Shown here: positions 18,756-28,319 of the stretch, piece by piece
Position numbering within the stretch: position 1 is the first letter of the stretch
Layout: every line of letters begins with the position of its first letter
NCBI RefSeq assembly: GCF_010692725.1
Contig: NZ_JAAFZB010000093.1
Coordinates: forward strand, 1-64,000
Length of the DNA: 64,000 nt
DNA from: Flavihumibacter soli
GTDB lineage: Bacteria; Bacteroidota; Bacteroidia; Sphingobacteriales; Sphingobacteriaceae
Direction of reading: 5' to 3'
Notes under the pieces: model-generated
What the model was told of the DNA's origin: nothing
Seen by the model: only the letters and a program-made list of their open reading frames with translations
Databases searched by the model: none
Program-made: the position numbers and the translations under genes

Positions 18756-19361
18756 CTAAAAAGAGGCTTTAATCCCGATTCCAGCTTTAAAAATATCTGT
18801 CACCGACAAGCCTTTCGTATTCTGAACGTAATTGGTAAGGTAAATATCGTTTGTATTCACTTCATAGTATAAAGTTGCCGATTTTAACTTTCCGGATTTT
18901 AAAAGTGTGGATGTGTTGAACTTGAACTCGCTGCTGAATGATAGATGTATACGCAACGCTTCTGATAAAGGGTAATATCCCTTGATATACTGATCCCGGT
19001 CGTGCACCAGCGACAGATCATCGTCGAATGTATAACTTAAGAAGGCGCCCGGGTTCACCGGGTGGATGATCAACCAGGGCGCGGCTGTTATTTCAAACGG
19101 ACGTATCGCGAATTTCGTGCTTAATGTGCTGAAGCCTCCACCCTTTGAGTGTGGCTGCATTCCATACATGATATCCAGGCTGCCTTTTCTATTTTTAAAC
19201 AGATCGTAGTCGATCCCCGCACTAAAATAGCCGATACTGCCGGCATGCTGAACTATTGCTCCGTCCGGTATCAGGAAGCGCAGTTTTTGACCGGAGGCTG
19301 CCAGAGAAAACGCAATTATGCAGAAAACCGTCGCTATATATTTAGTAGTCGATGCGCTCAT
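18756..19361 (-). CDS. Probable outer-membrane beta-barrel protein
   Basis: A 201-residue protein with a Sec signal peptide (hydrophobic ~8-22, cleavage likely after LAASGQ). The mature part shows alternating hydrophobic strands with aromatic girdle residues, ending in a Phe (GIGIKASF), as outer-membrane barrels do. I do not recognise a named family. Its start overlaps the end of the phosphoesterase gene by 20 bp, so the two are translationally coupled in one leftward operon. Confidence 0.6.
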   Translation of the reverse strand: MSASTTKYIATVFCIIAFSLAASGQKLRFLIPDGAIVQHAGSIGYFSAGIDYDLFKNRKGSLDIMYGMQPHSKGGGFSTLSTKFAIRPFEITAAPWLIIHPVNPGAFLSYTFDDDLSLVHDRDQYIKGYYPLSEALRIHLSFSSEFKFNTSTLLKSGKLKSATLYYEVNTNDIYLTNYVQNTKGLSVTDIFKAGIGIKASF

Positions 19362-20139
19362 ATGTTAGTCTGCCGTTAATTATCTCAACCAATAAGAACC
19401 CCCTTTCACCCAATGAAGTAGCCACGATAAAAGGGATCCTGGAATTATTTGGGTGGTACTCACCAAACGAGTGGTCATGAGCATAAAAGGAGGCCAGCAT
19501 GGCAGGATTAGCATTCAGGATATCAGTATAAAGAGTACTAAGATTGGGATCAAAGTCTGCAGTATACGGTCTTACATGAGCTAATGCAATATAGGAACTT
19601 ACAGATCCATCGGCTATCAGCTCCGTTTGAAGCCAGTTGACATCCGGTACGGTACCATTGAATTTATACTCCCGGCCATTTGTATCGTGACATACAAACT
19701 TAACACCTCCATAACTGAATGAGTAGTTAAGGTCGCCGAACATTCGTTTGAAAACATCCGCACCCTTGCCCAGCAGGTCGTGATTTCCGATGACAGCGAA
19801 ATAAGGAGCCTTCAAATTTTGAAAGTCCCTGACAAGCCATTCCATTTCCTGCAGGGAGCCAAAATCAGAAATGTCACCGGCAAGAAAGACCAGGTCTAAA
19901 CCTTGTAGCTCATTAGCCTTTTTAACAAATAGTTCTACCTCGTTTTGAGAAGCCTGGGAGTCACCGCACACAATAAATCTTAAGGTGTCATTAACAGGCG
20001 CCTGGAGCAGTCTCTCATAGTTTTTTTTGTTTAGATCCCTGGGACTGTCGGAATCAAAGGTTTGTTGTGGGCTATATTCAAAATCGGTGCAACCTGATAA
20101 GCACGCAATGATTAAGAATAGCAGTAACTTTCTTTCCAT
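19342..20139 (-). CDS. Metallophosphoesterase lipoprotein
   Basis: A 265-residue calcineurin-like phosphoesterase with lipobox CLSGC (C17). The metal-binding motifs appear in order: VCGDSQAS (motif I, variant), LAGDISDFGS (II), GNHDLLG (III) and YAHDHSFGEYH near the C-terminus. It is probably tethered facing the periplasm. The physiological phosphoester is unknown. It is first in a leftward operon with the barrel protein, whose start lies inside its 3' end. It is divergent from the GLPGLI gene. Confidence 0.85.
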   Translation of the reverse strand: MERKLLLFLIIACLSGCTDFEYSPQQTFDSDSPRDLNKKNYERLLQAPVNDTLRFIVCGDSQASQNEVELFVKKANELQGLDLVFLAGDISDFGSLQEMEWLVRDFQNLKAPYFAVIGNHDLLGKGADVFKRMFGDLNYSFSYGGVKFVCHDTNGREYKFNGTVPDVNWLQTELIADGSVSSYIALAHVRPYTADFDPNLSTLYTDILNANPAMLASFYAHDHSFGEYHPNNSRIPFIVATSLGERGFLLVEIINGRLTYERIDY

Positions 20140-20278
20140 AACAACGAGAGAACTTGAAAGTCAAAGGCTTTGTTTTTTGAAATATATCCGGTAATAATGC
20201 AATCGTGCCTTTTTTAACGAATTTTAACAATCTTCATATTGAATTAATAATATATTTGGATCCGATACACGAAAAAAT

Positions 20279-21076
20279 ATGTCAAAGCAGTTTCTGGTAC
20301 TTGTTAGTTTTTGCCTGGTGTTTACCACTTTTGTTTTCGCTCAGCAGAAAACTTCCGGCGTTATTTATTATACCCAGGTTATCGATACCCGGGCCATGAG
20401 ACAAGGTGCCGAAGGGCAGCAACAGCAATCACCCCGCCCAAATGGTTTCACTATGCCTGATAAGATCACCAACAAAATGGAGATCATCTATAATGCGAAC
20501 GGTGCTAAGCTCCAGAAATCCCAGGTTGAGGAAGATATCAGTCAGGCAGGCAATGCCGAGGGGGGAATGCGAATGATGCGGTTTGGCGGAAATGCAGACC
20601 GGGAAGTGTTCTTTAAAGCCGGAGACAAAAAAGTTACCGAGTCTTTTGAAATGAATGACGAACCCTTACTCCTGGAAAAGCAGCTTGGATCTAATTCTAC
20701 AGATGTAGTGAAATCAGACGAAACGAGAAAGATTGCCGGCTTTGATTGTAAGAAGGTAATCATTAAAGACAAGAACGGTTCTGAAACAGCAGTCTGGTAT
20801 ACCACCGACCTCGCTTTCACGGCCTCGCCAGTTCCGGCATTATGGACCGAAGGAGTAGTACTTGGCCTGGAGAATCAGCGGATGAAATATTACGCCAGCA
20901 GCATTGAGTATATAAAGATCAAAGATTCCGAGCTTGCTTTACCCAAAAAAGCCAGGCTGATTACTGAAGAAGAATACCAGGCTAAACAAGCCGAATTCCG
21001 CAAACGGATGCAGGAACAGTTCAGAAACCGGGGTGGAAACGGAAACCAGGTAATTATTCGGGAAGGCGGAAACTAG
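20279..21076 (+). CDS. GLPGLI family protein
   Basis: A 265-residue exported protein (signal peptide cleaved near VFAQQ, residue ~22). It has the GLPGLI/Porph_ging layout: an opening GVIYYTQVI strand, a central region ending in KIAGFDCKKVIIKD, and AVWYTTDLAFTASPVPALW with the ...GVVLGLE element in place of the GLPGLI name motif. The C-terminus is Glu/Arg/Gln-rich and probably disordered. The family is confined to Bacteroidota and its function is not known. Its last 4 bp overlap the tail of the broken AlkD-like gene on the other strand. Confidence 0.85.
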   Translation: MSKQFLVLVSFCLVFTTFVFAQQKTSGVIYYTQVIDTRAMRQGAEGQQQQSPRPNGFTMPDKITNKMEIIYNANGAKLQKSQVEEDISQAGNAEGGMRMMRFGGNADREVFFKAGDKKVTESFEMNDEPLLLEKQLGSNSTDVVKSDETRKIAGFDCKKVIIKDKNGSETAVWYTTDLAFTASPVPALWTEGVVLGLENQRMKYYASSIEYIKIKDSELALPKKARLITEEEYQAKQAEFRKRMQEQFRNRGGNGNQVIIREGGN

Positions 21077-21659
21077 AAGCTTTTACTTTTTAATACTGCT
21101 AGAGGGTTTGGACTTTGACACGAGGTGTCTCCGTAGTCAACCTTGATTTCACCAGCTCGTTTAGCCATATGCAGTGCTTTTTCATGAAGCCTTAAATTCC
21201 TGCTGCCAATGCTCATCAGTGCATAGGCCATCATTTCTTTAACAAAATTGGGTTCCTGTTGAAGGTTTTCAATATGCAGAAGATAACTTTCAAACCAGGA
21301 GTCTGGAAGGCTTTCATCCACTTTAGCAAGTATCTGGATAAGCTGGTAGCCAGCCCGGCGAACGAATTTGCGTTTATCGTTTGCCCATTGTTCAGCTTTG
21401 TCGATCCGAAATGACGTTCTTGCCAATTCTTTGGTTCATCGATAAAGCAGGCCATCATTTTCGCATCATACAGATCACTCCGCCAGCATTGCATGGCTAA
21501 GGCATGGTCTTTAGCGATCTTTTTAGCTCGTGCTTTCAACTTGCTCATACCGGTACCAAGGTACCGGTCTTTCGATCGAAGATTTAAGCGCTGCCAGCTG
21601 GCGAGCGCACGCGGATCGGCCATTTCCTGTAATATCAGTTCGAGTTCACCCAGATTCAT
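21073..21659 (-). pseudogene. Broken AlkD-like DNA alkylation repair gene
   Basis: Two frames on this strand together look like one AlkD-family HEAT-repeat glycosylase. The 5' part runs from the ATG at 21659 to about 21424 (ending ACFIDEPKNWQ), and the 3' part continues in another frame from about 21426 (ARTSFRIDKAEQW... to VDYGDTSCQSPN). The joined length is ~197 residues, against ~225-235 in intact relatives. Between IDEPK and ARTSF the family normally has about 25-30 residues including the WDxxD element that carries catalytic residues, and this is missing. The likely event is a deletion whose size is not a multiple of three. The gene is therefore inactive as it stands. Confidence 0.8.
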
Positions 21660-21879
21660 GGTCGAAAATACAAAAATCGCTTAGTCGATGGGCCTGTTTT
21701 TCCCGCAGAAAAGACACAGGGAACCAAGACGGTTTTCACTGCTTGCTAGCTATGAGATAGCAGGGTTATTATTATATTTTCAACACATCAGCATATAGTT
21801 AGGATATAAGTCAGCGCGCTTCCTGATCCCATTTTTTTAACTCAAAAAAATGAATTCAGTTAATCTGGTCTAATAATAT
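21660..21879. other. Intergenic stretch without recognised gene
   Basis: These ~220 bp precede the thrS promoter. I see no reading frame with family features, no RNA gene and no repeat. The sequence is mixed and then AT-rich toward thrS. Confidence 0.5.
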
Positions 21880-21887
21880 TATTTTTG
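21880..21887 (+). promoter_or_regulatory. thrS promoter -7 box TATTTTTG
   Basis: An exact match to the Bacteroidota TAnnTTTG box. Transcription would begin near 21894, just before the leader hairpin and ~65 nt ahead of the thrS start. Confidence 0.55.
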
Positions 21888-21901
21888 CTCCCCGAACTGG
21901 A

Positions 21902-21931
21902 GATCACTTCGTATGTGATCGATATTTTTTT
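21902..21931 (+). promoter_or_regulatory. Terminator-like hairpin in the thrS leader
   Basis: GATCAC-TTCGTAT-GTGATC forms a 6-bp stem followed by GATA and a run of seven T. It lies between the predicted transcription start and the thrS ATG at 21962, where a terminator would only make sense as an attenuator or protein-controlled switch. Confidence 0.55.
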
Positions 21932-21961
21932 ATTAAACACAACTTCTAAATCATTTTGTAG

Positions 21962-23887
21962 ATGATCAACATTACACTCCCTGACGGCTCAGTCCGCCAG
22001 TATGAACAGGGGATCACTCCCTACCAGGTAGCCTTATCAATTTCCGAAGGCCTTGCTCGTAACGTCCTGGCAGCCGAAGTCAACGGCCAGGTTTGGGATT
22101 CAAGCCGTCCAATCGATGCGGATGCGCAGGTTAAACTGCTGACCTGGAACGACCAGGATGGCAAATCTACCTTCTGGCACTCATCGGCTCACTTAATGGC
22201 CGAGGCTCTCGAAGCTTTGTACCCGGGAACCAAATTTGGTATCGGGCCGGCAATTGAAACCGGGTTTTACTATGACGTGGATTTCGGAGACCGGGAGTTT
22301 TCATCCGATGACTTCAAAGAAATCGAGAACAAGATCATTGAACTTGCAAAGACCAAGTCTGAGTACAAACGAACAGAGGTCTCAAAGGCCGATGCAATTA
22401 AATATTTCACTGAAAAAGGAGATGAGTACAAACTTGATCTGATCAAGGATCTCGAAGATGGCTCAATTACCTTTTACAACCAGGGCAATTTTACTGATCT
22501 GTGCCGTGGTCCGCATATCCCAAATACAGGCTTTATCAAAGCTGTTAAGCTGATGAATGTTGCGGGAGCTTATTGGCGCGGTGACGAAAGTAAGAAACAG
22601 CTAACCCGTATTTACGGGGTTACTTTCCCCAAAGCAAGCGAGCTGACCGATTATCTTCACATGATCGAAGAGGCTAAGAAGCGGGATCACCGGAAACTGG
22701 GTAAAGAGCTGGAACTGTTTACATTCTCGGAGAAGGTAGGGATGGGATTGCCACTCTGGTTGCCTAAGGGTGCCGCTTTACGCGAGAAGCTTGTAAATTT
22801 CCTGCAAAGAGCCCAGGTTAAATCAGGATATGAGCAGGTGATCACTCCGCATATCGGCCATAAGAACCTTTATATTACCTCGGGTCATTATGAGAAATAT
22901 GGGGCTGACTCTTTTCAACCCATTAAAACACCGCAGGAAGGGGAGGAGTTTTTCCTGAAACCGATGAACTGCCCGCATCACTGCGAAATATATAAGACAA
23001 AGCCGAGATCGTATAAGGATCTTCCGGTTCGCTATGCCGAGTTCGGTACAGTCTATCGTTATGAACAAAGCGGTGAGCTGCATGGCTTGACCCGTGTTCG
23101 CGGATTTACCCAGGATGACGCGCACTTGTTTTGCCGCCCCGACCAGGTAAAGGAGGAGTTTAAGAAGGTTATTGACCTGGTGCTTTACGTGTTCAAGGCT
23201 CTAGGATTTGATAATTATACTGCACAGATCTCCCTGCGCGATCCTGAGAATAAGGCTAAGTACATTGGTTCGGATGAGAACTGGGCATTAGCTGAGGCAG
23301 CGATCATTGAAGCGGCCGAGGAAAAGGGCTTAAGCACAGTTGTGGAATTGGGTGAAGCTGCTTTTTACGGTCCGAAGCTGGACTTTATGGTGAAAGATGC
23401 CTTAGGTCGCAAGTGGCAACTGGGAACAATACAAGTGGATTACAACTTGCCTGAACGGTTCGAACTGGAGTATACCGGCAGCGATAATCTAAAGCATCGT
23501 CCGGTAATGATCCACCGTGCACCGTTTGGTTCACTTGAAAGATTTGTGGCGGTACTGATCGAGCATTGTGCCGGTGAATTTCCATTGTGGCTTACACCCG
23601 AACAATTTATCGTGCTTCCGATCTCGGAAAAATATGAGGATTATGCTAAAAAAGTTTTAGAATCCCTTAATAATTCCGATATTCGCGGCTTGATTGACTC
23701 CAGAGATGAGAAGATCGGGCGTAAGATACGCGACGCCGAAATGAAAAAAATCCCTTACATGCTTATCGTAGGGGAAAAAGAAATGGCTGAGGGACTGGTT
23801 TCTGTCCGTAGACACGGAGCAGGAGACTTGGGAAGTCTGAAGCTTGAAGAGTTTGAAACTCAGTTAGTTAACGAAATTAAGATTTAA
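21962..23887 (+). CDS. thrS: Threonyl-tRNA synthetase
   Basis: A 641-residue class II synthetase that charges tRNA-Thr. The order is TGS domain (~1-61), the editing SAD domain with [11 protein letters not shown] and [10 protein letters not shown], the catalytic core with the motif 2 region [20 protein letters not shown], the zinc site in [10 protein letters not shown], motif 3 [11 protein letters not shown], and the anticodon-binding domain. The length is normal. It heads the conserved thrS-infC-rpmI-rplT cluster. The infC start lies only 12 bp after its stop and in the same frame. The leader hairpin suggests controlled expression. Confidence 0.97.
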   Translation: MINITLPDGSVRQYEQGITPYQVALSISEGLARNVLAAEVNGQVWDSSRPIDADAQVKLLTWNDQDGKSTFWHSSAHLMAEALEALYPGTKFGIGPAIETGFYYDVDFGDREFSSDDFKEIENKIIELAKTKSEYKRTEVSKADAIKYFTEKGDEYKLDLIKDLEDGSITFYNQGNFTDLCRGPHIPNTGFIKAVKLMNVAGAYWRGDESKKQLTRIYGVTFPKASELTDYLHMIEEAKKRDHRKLGKELELFTFSEKVGMGLPLWLPKGAALREKLVNFLQRAQVKSGYEQVITPHIGHKNLYITSGHYEKYGADSFQPIKTPQEGEEFFLKPMNCPHHCEIYKTKPRSYKDLPVRYAEFGTVYRYEQSGELHGLTRVRGFTQDDAHLFCRPDQVKEEFKKVIDLVLYVFKALGFDNYTAQISLRDPENKAKYIGSDENWALAEAAIIEAAEEKGLSTVVELGEAAFYGPKLDFMVKDALGRKWQLGTIQVDYNLPERFELEYTGSDNLKHRPVMIHRAPFGSLERFVAVLIEHCAGEFPLWLTPEQFIVLPISEKYEDYAKKVLESLNNSDIRGLIDSRDEKIGRKIRDAEMKKIPYMLIVGEKEMAEGLVSVRRHGAGDLGSLKLEEFETQLVNEIKI

Positions 23888-23899
23888 CAAAAATATAAT

Positions 23900-24472
23900 T
23901 TGGCATTAGGAAGACCAGGCTTTAACAGAGGACCACGCCCTCCGTTTAAAAAGAAAGAAGCAGAGCACAAGATTAATGAGTTGATCAGGGCTCCGGAAGT
24001 TCGCCTTACTGGTGATAACGTGGAAACAGGAATTTACCCTATACGTGAAGCATTAACTATAGCCTCAGGTTTAGAGCTTGATCTGGTGGAGATCTCTCCG
24101 AATGCGAATCCGCCCGTATGTAAGATTGTTGATTACAACAAGTTTATCTACGAGCAGAAGAAAAAAATGAAGGAGATCAAGGCTAACGCCAAGCAAACGG
24201 TGATTAAAGAGATCCGTTTCGGGCCTAACACCAATGAGCATGATTTCCAGTTCAAATTAAAGCACGCTATCGGTTTCCTTGAGTCCGGCGAAAAGGTGAG
24301 AGCCTACGTTCACTTCAAAGGTCGTGCTATCGTTTACAAGGAGCAAGGTGAGATCTTATTATTAAAGTTCGCACAGGCTCTGGAAGAAGTCGGTAAAGTA
24401 GAACAGTTACCTAAGCTTGAAGGAAAGCGGATGTTTTTAACCGTGGCTCCCAAAGGCGCAGGGAAGAAATAA
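23900..24472 (+). CDS. infC: Translation initiation factor IF-3 (TTG start)
   Basis: A 190-residue IF-3 with both domains: an N-terminal [20 protein letters not shown] block, the linker [16 protein letters not shown], and a C-terminal domain with [13 protein letters not shown] and [13 protein letters not shown]. The only sensible start is the TTG at 23900, giving a normal N-terminus ([18 protein letters not shown]). Between the in-frame thrS stop and this codon there is no ATG or GTG. IF-3 itself discriminates against rare start codons, and E. coli infC uses AUU for autoregulation, so this start is probably regulatory. Confidence 0.93.
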   Translation: MALGRPGFNRGPRPPFKKKEAEHKINELIRAPEVRLTGDNVETGIYPIREALTIASGLELDLVEISPNANPPVCKIVDYNKFIYEQKKKMKEIKANAKQTVIKEIRFGPNTNEHDFQFKLKHAIGFLESGEKVRAYVHFKGRAIVYKEQGEILLLKFAQALEEVGKVEQLPKLEGKRMFLTVAPKGAGKK

Positions 24473-24580
24473 TTTGCTAATTTGACAATTTGCTAATTTG
24501 CCAATGTGTTGGACGTTAGTTAGATTATCACCTTTGCGGATTTACAAATTGAATAATTGACAAATAAATAATAAATAGTT
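24473..24580. repeat. Word-repeat inverted tract between infC and rpmI
   Basis: TTTGCTAATTTGACAATTTG near the left is matched by a partly complementary CAAATTGAATAATTGACAAA near the right, so the RNA can fold into an imperfect long hairpin. The same word style recurs at 59709-59835 and 60706-60885. Confidence 0.55.
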
Positions 24581-24781
24581 ATGCCAAAAATGAAAACGTG
24601 TTCCAGTGCAAAAAAGCGCTTCAAGCTTACTGGAACAGGTAAAATCGCCAGAAAGAACGCATACAAAAGCCACATCTTAACCAAGATGAGCAACAAACGT
24701 AAGCGTGGCTTAGGTCAGACCAGCTTAGTATCTGATGCTGACATGGGCAACGTAAAGCGTATGCTTTGTATCGGGAAGTAA
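24581..24781 (+). CDS. rpmI: 50S ribosomal protein L35
   Basis: A 66-residue basic protein with the family start [20 protein letters not shown] and the KRKRGLGQ stretch. The length is normal. It lies between infC and rplT as in most bacteria, so it should be co-transcribed, unless the 108-bp tract before it provides a promoter or processing site. Confidence 0.96.
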   Translation: MPKMKTCSSAKKRFKLTGTGKIARKNAYKSHILTKMSNKRKRGLGQTSLVSDADMGNVKRMLCIGK

Positions 24782-24854
24782 TCAAATTAATTTTAACCAG
24801 GTAACCGGTCTAAAAGTTCCATAAGAGGACACCGCTTATCAAAATGACAACAAC

Positions 24855-25199
24855 ATGCCACGTTCGGTTAACGCAGTAGCGTCAAGAAGAAGAAGAAAAA
24901 AGATACTTAATTTAGCCAAAGGCTATTGGGGATCCAGAAGCAAGGTTTACACCGTTGCTAAAAACACAGTTGAAAAAGGTTTGCAATATGCTTACCGTGA
25001 CCGTAAAGCAAAGAAAAGAGAATTCAGAGCTTTATGGATCCAACGTATCAACGCCGGTGCCCGTCAGCACGGTTTATCATACTCTGTATTAATGGGTAAG
25101 TTAACAGCTAGCGGAAACGGTTTAAACCGTAAGGTATTAGCTGATCTGGCTATGAACCATCCGGAAGCTTTCAAAGCTATCGTTGAAACTGTGAAATAA
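24855..25199 (+). CDS. rplT: 50S ribosomal protein L20
   Basis: A 114-residue protein with the L20 pattern: [20 protein letters not shown], then [20 protein letters not shown] and [14 protein letters not shown]20 binds 23S rRNA early in 50S assembly and in other bacteria represses its own operon. It is the last gene of the cluster and is followed by a strong terminator. Confidence 0.97.
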   Translation: MPRSVNAVASRRRRKKILNLAKGYWGSRSKVYTVAKNTVEKGLQYAYRDRKAKKREFRALWIQRINAGARQHGLSYSVLMGKLTASGNGLNRKVLADLAMNHPEAFKAIVETVK

Positions 25200-25221
25200 T
25201 ATTTGATTTTTATCATTTTAG

Positions 25222-25257
25222 AATGTCCCTCATGAAAATGAGGGACATTTTTTTTTA
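25222..25257 (+). terminator. Strong terminator of the thrS-rplT cluster
   Basis: AATGTCCCTCAT-GAAA-ATGAGGGACATT is a perfect 12-bp stem with a GAAA tetraloop, followed by eight further T. Transcription of the DUF72 gene must begin after it, and its ATG is only 10 bp further. Confidence 0.95.
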
Positions 25258-25266
25258 TTTTTATTT

Positions 25267-26169
25267 ATGGATTTTGGAACCGTCGCACCTGAACTGATTC
25301 CGGAGGTTGATTTTACATTGCCTCCTGATACGAGCTTAACCAAGGATATTTTAAAAGGAGCGGGGCGTGCAACAGCCCCTGAAATATATGTCGGGTGCGC
25401 GAAGTGGGGCCGTAAGGAGTGGGTAGGCATGATCTATCCCGAAAAAACGAAAGAGGCCAAATTCCTGGATGAGTATTTAAAGCATTTTAACAGTATCGAG
25501 TTAAATGCGGTCTTTTATAAAATGCCGACTCCCGATCAGATTGGTAAGTGGCGTGAAAAGGCGGAAAACGAGCGGCAGGATTTTAAATTCTGTCCGAAGG
25601 TTACACAGGGAATAAGTCATATTAAACGCCTGAAAGGAGCGGAGGAACTAACAAGCACATACCTGGAGAGTATTTCTCATTTCGGTAAATATCTGGGGCC
25701 TACTTTCCTGCAGCTGAGCGATAATTTCGGGCCTAAGAATTTCGATACTCTCGAAGCTTACCTGGCAGGCCTTCCGTCTGACTTCAACCTGTTTGTGGAG
25801 TTAAGACACAAAGACTGGTATGCTGATGAGGATACCCGGAAGCGTGTTTTTGAGATGTTCCGCAGGCTGAATAAAGGTGCTATAATCACGGATTCAAGCG
25901 GTCGGAGAGACTGTGTGCATATGGAACTGCCAACGCCGCATGCTTTCATTCGCTTTGTCGGCAACGGTATTCATGACGTTGATTTTCCGCGTATTGATGA
26001 ATGGACCGAGCGCCTTGCCTCATGGATCGAACAGGGACTACAGTCTGTATACTTCTTCCTGCATCAGCACGACGAAAGCAATACTCCTGAACTGGCAGAT
26101 TACACGATCAGGAAGTTTAATGAGAAGCTTAACGCAGGCCTTGAACGGCCGCAGTTTGTTAAGAAATAA
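25267..26169 (+). CDS. DUF72 domain-containing protein
   Basis: A 300-residue soluble protein with the DUF72 TIM-barrel pattern: YVGCAKWGRKEWVGMIYP, then FNSIELNAVFYKMP, KFCPKVTQGISH, FLQLSDNFGP, FVELRHKDW, and the C-terminal YFFLHQHDESNTPELA. The biochemical role of DUF72 is not settled. The ATG sits just after the rplT terminator, so either its promoter overlaps that terminator or it depends on read-through. A shared terminator separates it from the leftward sucC. Confidence 0.9.
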   Translation: MDFGTVAPELIPEVDFTLPPDTSLTKDILKGAGRATAPEIYVGCAKWGRKEWVGMIYPEKTKEAKFLDEYLKHFNSIELNAVFYKMPTPDQIGKWREKAENERQDFKFCPKVTQGISHIKRLKGAEELTSTYLESISHFGKYLGPTFLQLSDNFGPKNFDTLEAYLAGLPSDFNLFVELRHKDWYADEDTRKRVFEMFRRLNKGAIITDSSGRRDCVHMELPTPHAFIRFVGNGIHDVDFPRIDEWTERLASWIEQGLQSVYFFLHQHDESNTPELADYTIRKFNEKLNAGLERPQFVKK

Positions 26170-26184
26170 AAAAGGGTATAAATG

Positions 26185-26210
26185 AAAAAAGCGCCGATCA
26201 GGCGCTTTTT
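26185..26210. terminator. Bidirectional terminator between the DUF72 gene and sucC
   Basis: AAAAAGCGCC-GATCA-GGCGCTTTTT is symmetric, with an A run on the left and a T run on the right, so it can stop transcription from both sides. Confidence 0.92.
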
Positions 26211-26230
26211 CTATTTTATAGATATGCTTT

Positions 26231-27424
26231 TTAATCAGCAAGGACTTTTGTAACCAGTGCAGCAGCTTCTTTCAACTGAATCGCAGAGTATACCTTCAAT
26301 CCCGACTCATCAATAAGTTTCTTAGCCTCTTCAGCGTTTGTTCCCTGTAAACGAACAATGATAGGAACAGGGATGTTGCCGATCTCTTTGTAAGCATCAA
26401 TGACGCCCTGAGCAACGCGGTCACACCTTACGATACCTCCAAATATGTTGATGAGAATAGCCCGAACATTCGGGTCAGACAAAATAATGTTAAAGCCGGC
26501 CTTAACAGTTTCGGCATTGGCTGTTCCACCTACGTCGAGGAAATTGGCAGGTTCACCACCAGCAAGTTTAATAATATCCATTGTTGCCATGGCTAAGCCT
26601 GCACCATTAACCATACAACCAACGTTGCCGTCCAGTTTCACATAGTTTAGGTTTGATTTACTTGCTTCCACTTCTGTCGGATCCTCTTCGCTCAGGTCAC
26701 GCATGGCTGCATAGTCAGCATGACGGAACAGGGCGTTCTCGTCAAGGTTTACCTTAGCATCAACAGCCAGTATTTTATTGTCTGATGTTTTCAGAACAGG
26801 ATTGATCTCGAACATGGAGGAATCTGTAGCTTCGTAGGCTTTATAGAGTGCGGTGATAAACTTCACCATCTCTTTAAAGGCCTCTCCGCTTAAGCCAAGA
26901 TTAAAGGCGATTTTACGGGCCTGAAAGCCTTGTAAACCTACCTTAGGATCAATTTCCTCTTTGAAGATCAAATGTGGAGTATGCTCAGCGACCTCTTCAA
27001 TATCCATACCGCCTTCGGTAGAATACATTACAATATTGCGGCCGGTTGAACGGTTCAATAGAACGCTTACGTAAAACTCTTTTGTTTCTGTTTCTCCAGG
27101 GTAATAAACATCCTGAGTCACCAGTACCTTGCTAACCAGCTTGCCTTCAGGACCCGTTTGCGGAGTTACTAACTGCATTCCGATTATTTGCTCAGCCCTT
27201 TGTTTAACCTCTTCCAGATTCTTAGCCAGTTTCACACCGCCACCCTTACCACGGCCGCCGGCATGTATCTGGGCTTTAATAACAACCCAGTCAGAATTAT
27301 AGTCTTGTTTAAGCTTTTTAGCAGCTTCAACCGCCTGTTCCGGATTTTCGGCAACAATGCCTTCCTGAACGCGTACGCCAAAGCTTTTTAAAATAGCTTT
27401 TCCCTGATACTCGTGAATGTTCAT
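26231..27424 (-). CDS. sucC: Succinyl-CoA ligase (ADP-forming) beta subunit
   Basis: A 397-residue TCA-cycle enzyme subunit that couples succinyl-CoA to succinate with nucleotide phosphorylation. It begins with the usual MNIHEYQGKAILKSFGV ATP-grasp segment. The IKAQIHAGGRGKGGGVKLAK loop binds nucleotide, and the C-terminal part has the FLDVGGTANAE and INIFGGIVRCD blocks. The length is normal. sucD is not adjacent, so the alpha subunit is encoded elsewhere, as often in this phylum. It is divergent from the LolD-like gene. Confidence 0.96.
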   Translation of the reverse strand: MNIHEYQGKAILKSFGVRVQEGIVAENPEQAVEAAKKLKQDYNSDWVVIKAQIHAGGRGKGGGVKLAKNLEEVKQRAEQIIGMQLVTPQTGPEGKLVSKVLVTQDVYYPGETETKEFYVSVLLNRSTGRNIVMYSTEGGMDIEEVAEHTPHLIFKEEIDPKVGLQGFQARKIAFNLGLSGEAFKEMVKFITALYKAYEATDSSMFEINPVLKTSDNKILAVDAKVNLDENALFRHADYAAMRDLSEEDPTEVEASKSNLNYVKLDGNVGCMVNGAGLAMATMDIIKLAGGEPANFLDVGGTANAETVKAGFNIILSDPNVRAILINIFGGIVRCDRVAQGVIDAYKEIGNIPVPIIVRLQGTNAEEAKKLIDESGLKVYSAIQLKEAAALVTKVLAD

Positions 27425-27651
27425 TTGTTTGAAATTTGGCGTAAAACTACCATTTTGCTTTAATTTCCAAAACTTATATTTCGGAATCAGCCATTTAAAG
27501 GACCTGCACTTTGATATTAAAAATTAGATAAGGAGTTGCCGATTAAGGCTGATCTTTTATAGAGATGTCACGACCCCTGCAAACCTGCGGTGGGCAACAG
27601 GCTTCGAAGAAACCACAATCAAACGTTTGAAAGCAATTGGCCTTTACTTTG

Positions 27652-27659
27652 TATCTTCG
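27652..27659 (+). promoter_or_regulatory. Possible -7 box TATCTTCG before the LolD-like gene
   Basis: This is one mismatch from TAnnTTTG, with a TTTG at 27626-27629 about 22 bp upstream. The ATG at 27665 is 6 bp downstream, so any transcript would be nearly leaderless. The rest of the 240-bp gap after sucC holds no feature I can name. Confidence 0.4.
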
Positions 27660-27664
27660 CAACC

Positions 27665-28318
27665 ATGCTCAAAGCCAAAGGAATTAAAAAGTCGTACGGA
27701 AATTTACAGATTTTAAAAGGTGTCGATCTTGATGTTAAGAAAGGAGAGATCATAACGATTGTTGGACCCTCCGGAGCAGGCAAAAGCACACTGCTCCATA
27801 TTATAGGGACTTTAGATAAACCGGAAGGGGGCCTTGTGGAGATCAATGGGGTTGCCGTGAACTCTCTGTCGCTTCAGAAACTCAGCGCTTTTCGGAATGA
27901 GCATATAGGTTTTATATTTCAGTTTCATCACTTGCTTCCAGAGTTTACGGCTTTGGAGAACATTTGCATTCCGGCGTTTATTGCAGGCAGGACCAGGAAG
28001 GAGGCTGGCCAGAAAGCAGAAGAGCTGCTAGAACTCCTTGGATTAAGTCATCGCACTCATCATAAGCCCAATGAACTTTCGGGTGGTGAACAACAGCGTG
28101 TTGCGGTAGCCCGGGCGCTGATAAATAACCCCGCCATCATATTGGCAGATGAGCCTTCAGGCAACCTCGATTCAAATAACGCGGAAAGCCTCCACCGGCT
28201 GTTCGTGGATCTCCGCGATCGGTTGAACCAGACCCTGGTTATTGTCACCCATAATGAGAGTTTAGCAAATATGGCCGATCGCAAGGTTGAGATGAAGGAC
28301 GGTCTGATTATACAATAG
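27665..28318 (+). CDS. ABC transporter ATP-binding protein, LolD/MacB type
   Basis: About 217 residues counted from the ATG at 27665 (an upstream start at 27590 adds 25 residues with no family match). Walker A is GPSGAGKST, the signature is [15 protein letters not shown], and Walker B is [12 protein letters not shown], the form typical of LolD and MacB-type ATPases. LolD drives release of lipoproteins from the inner membrane with LolC/E permeases, but no permease is adjacent. Only 1 bp separates it from the next gene, so it forms a run with the two following genes. Confidence 0.85.
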   Translation: MLKAKGIKKSYGNLQILKGVDLDVKKGEIITIVGPSGAGKSTLLHIIGTLDKPEGGLVEINGVAVNSLSLQKLSAFRNEHIGFIFQFHHLLPEFTALENICIPAFIAGRTRKEAGQKAEELLELLGLSHRTHHKPNELSGGEQQRVAVARALINNPAIILADEPSGNLDSNNAESLHRLFVDLRDRLNQTLVIVTHNESLANMADRKVEMKDGLIIQ

Positions 28319-28319
28319 C

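Noticed and set aside
27540-27650. GC-richer stretch with possible RNA structure upstream of the LolD-like gene
   Set aside because: I compared it with SRP RNA, SAM, TPP and cobalamin riboswitch cores from memory and found no match or convincing long stem.
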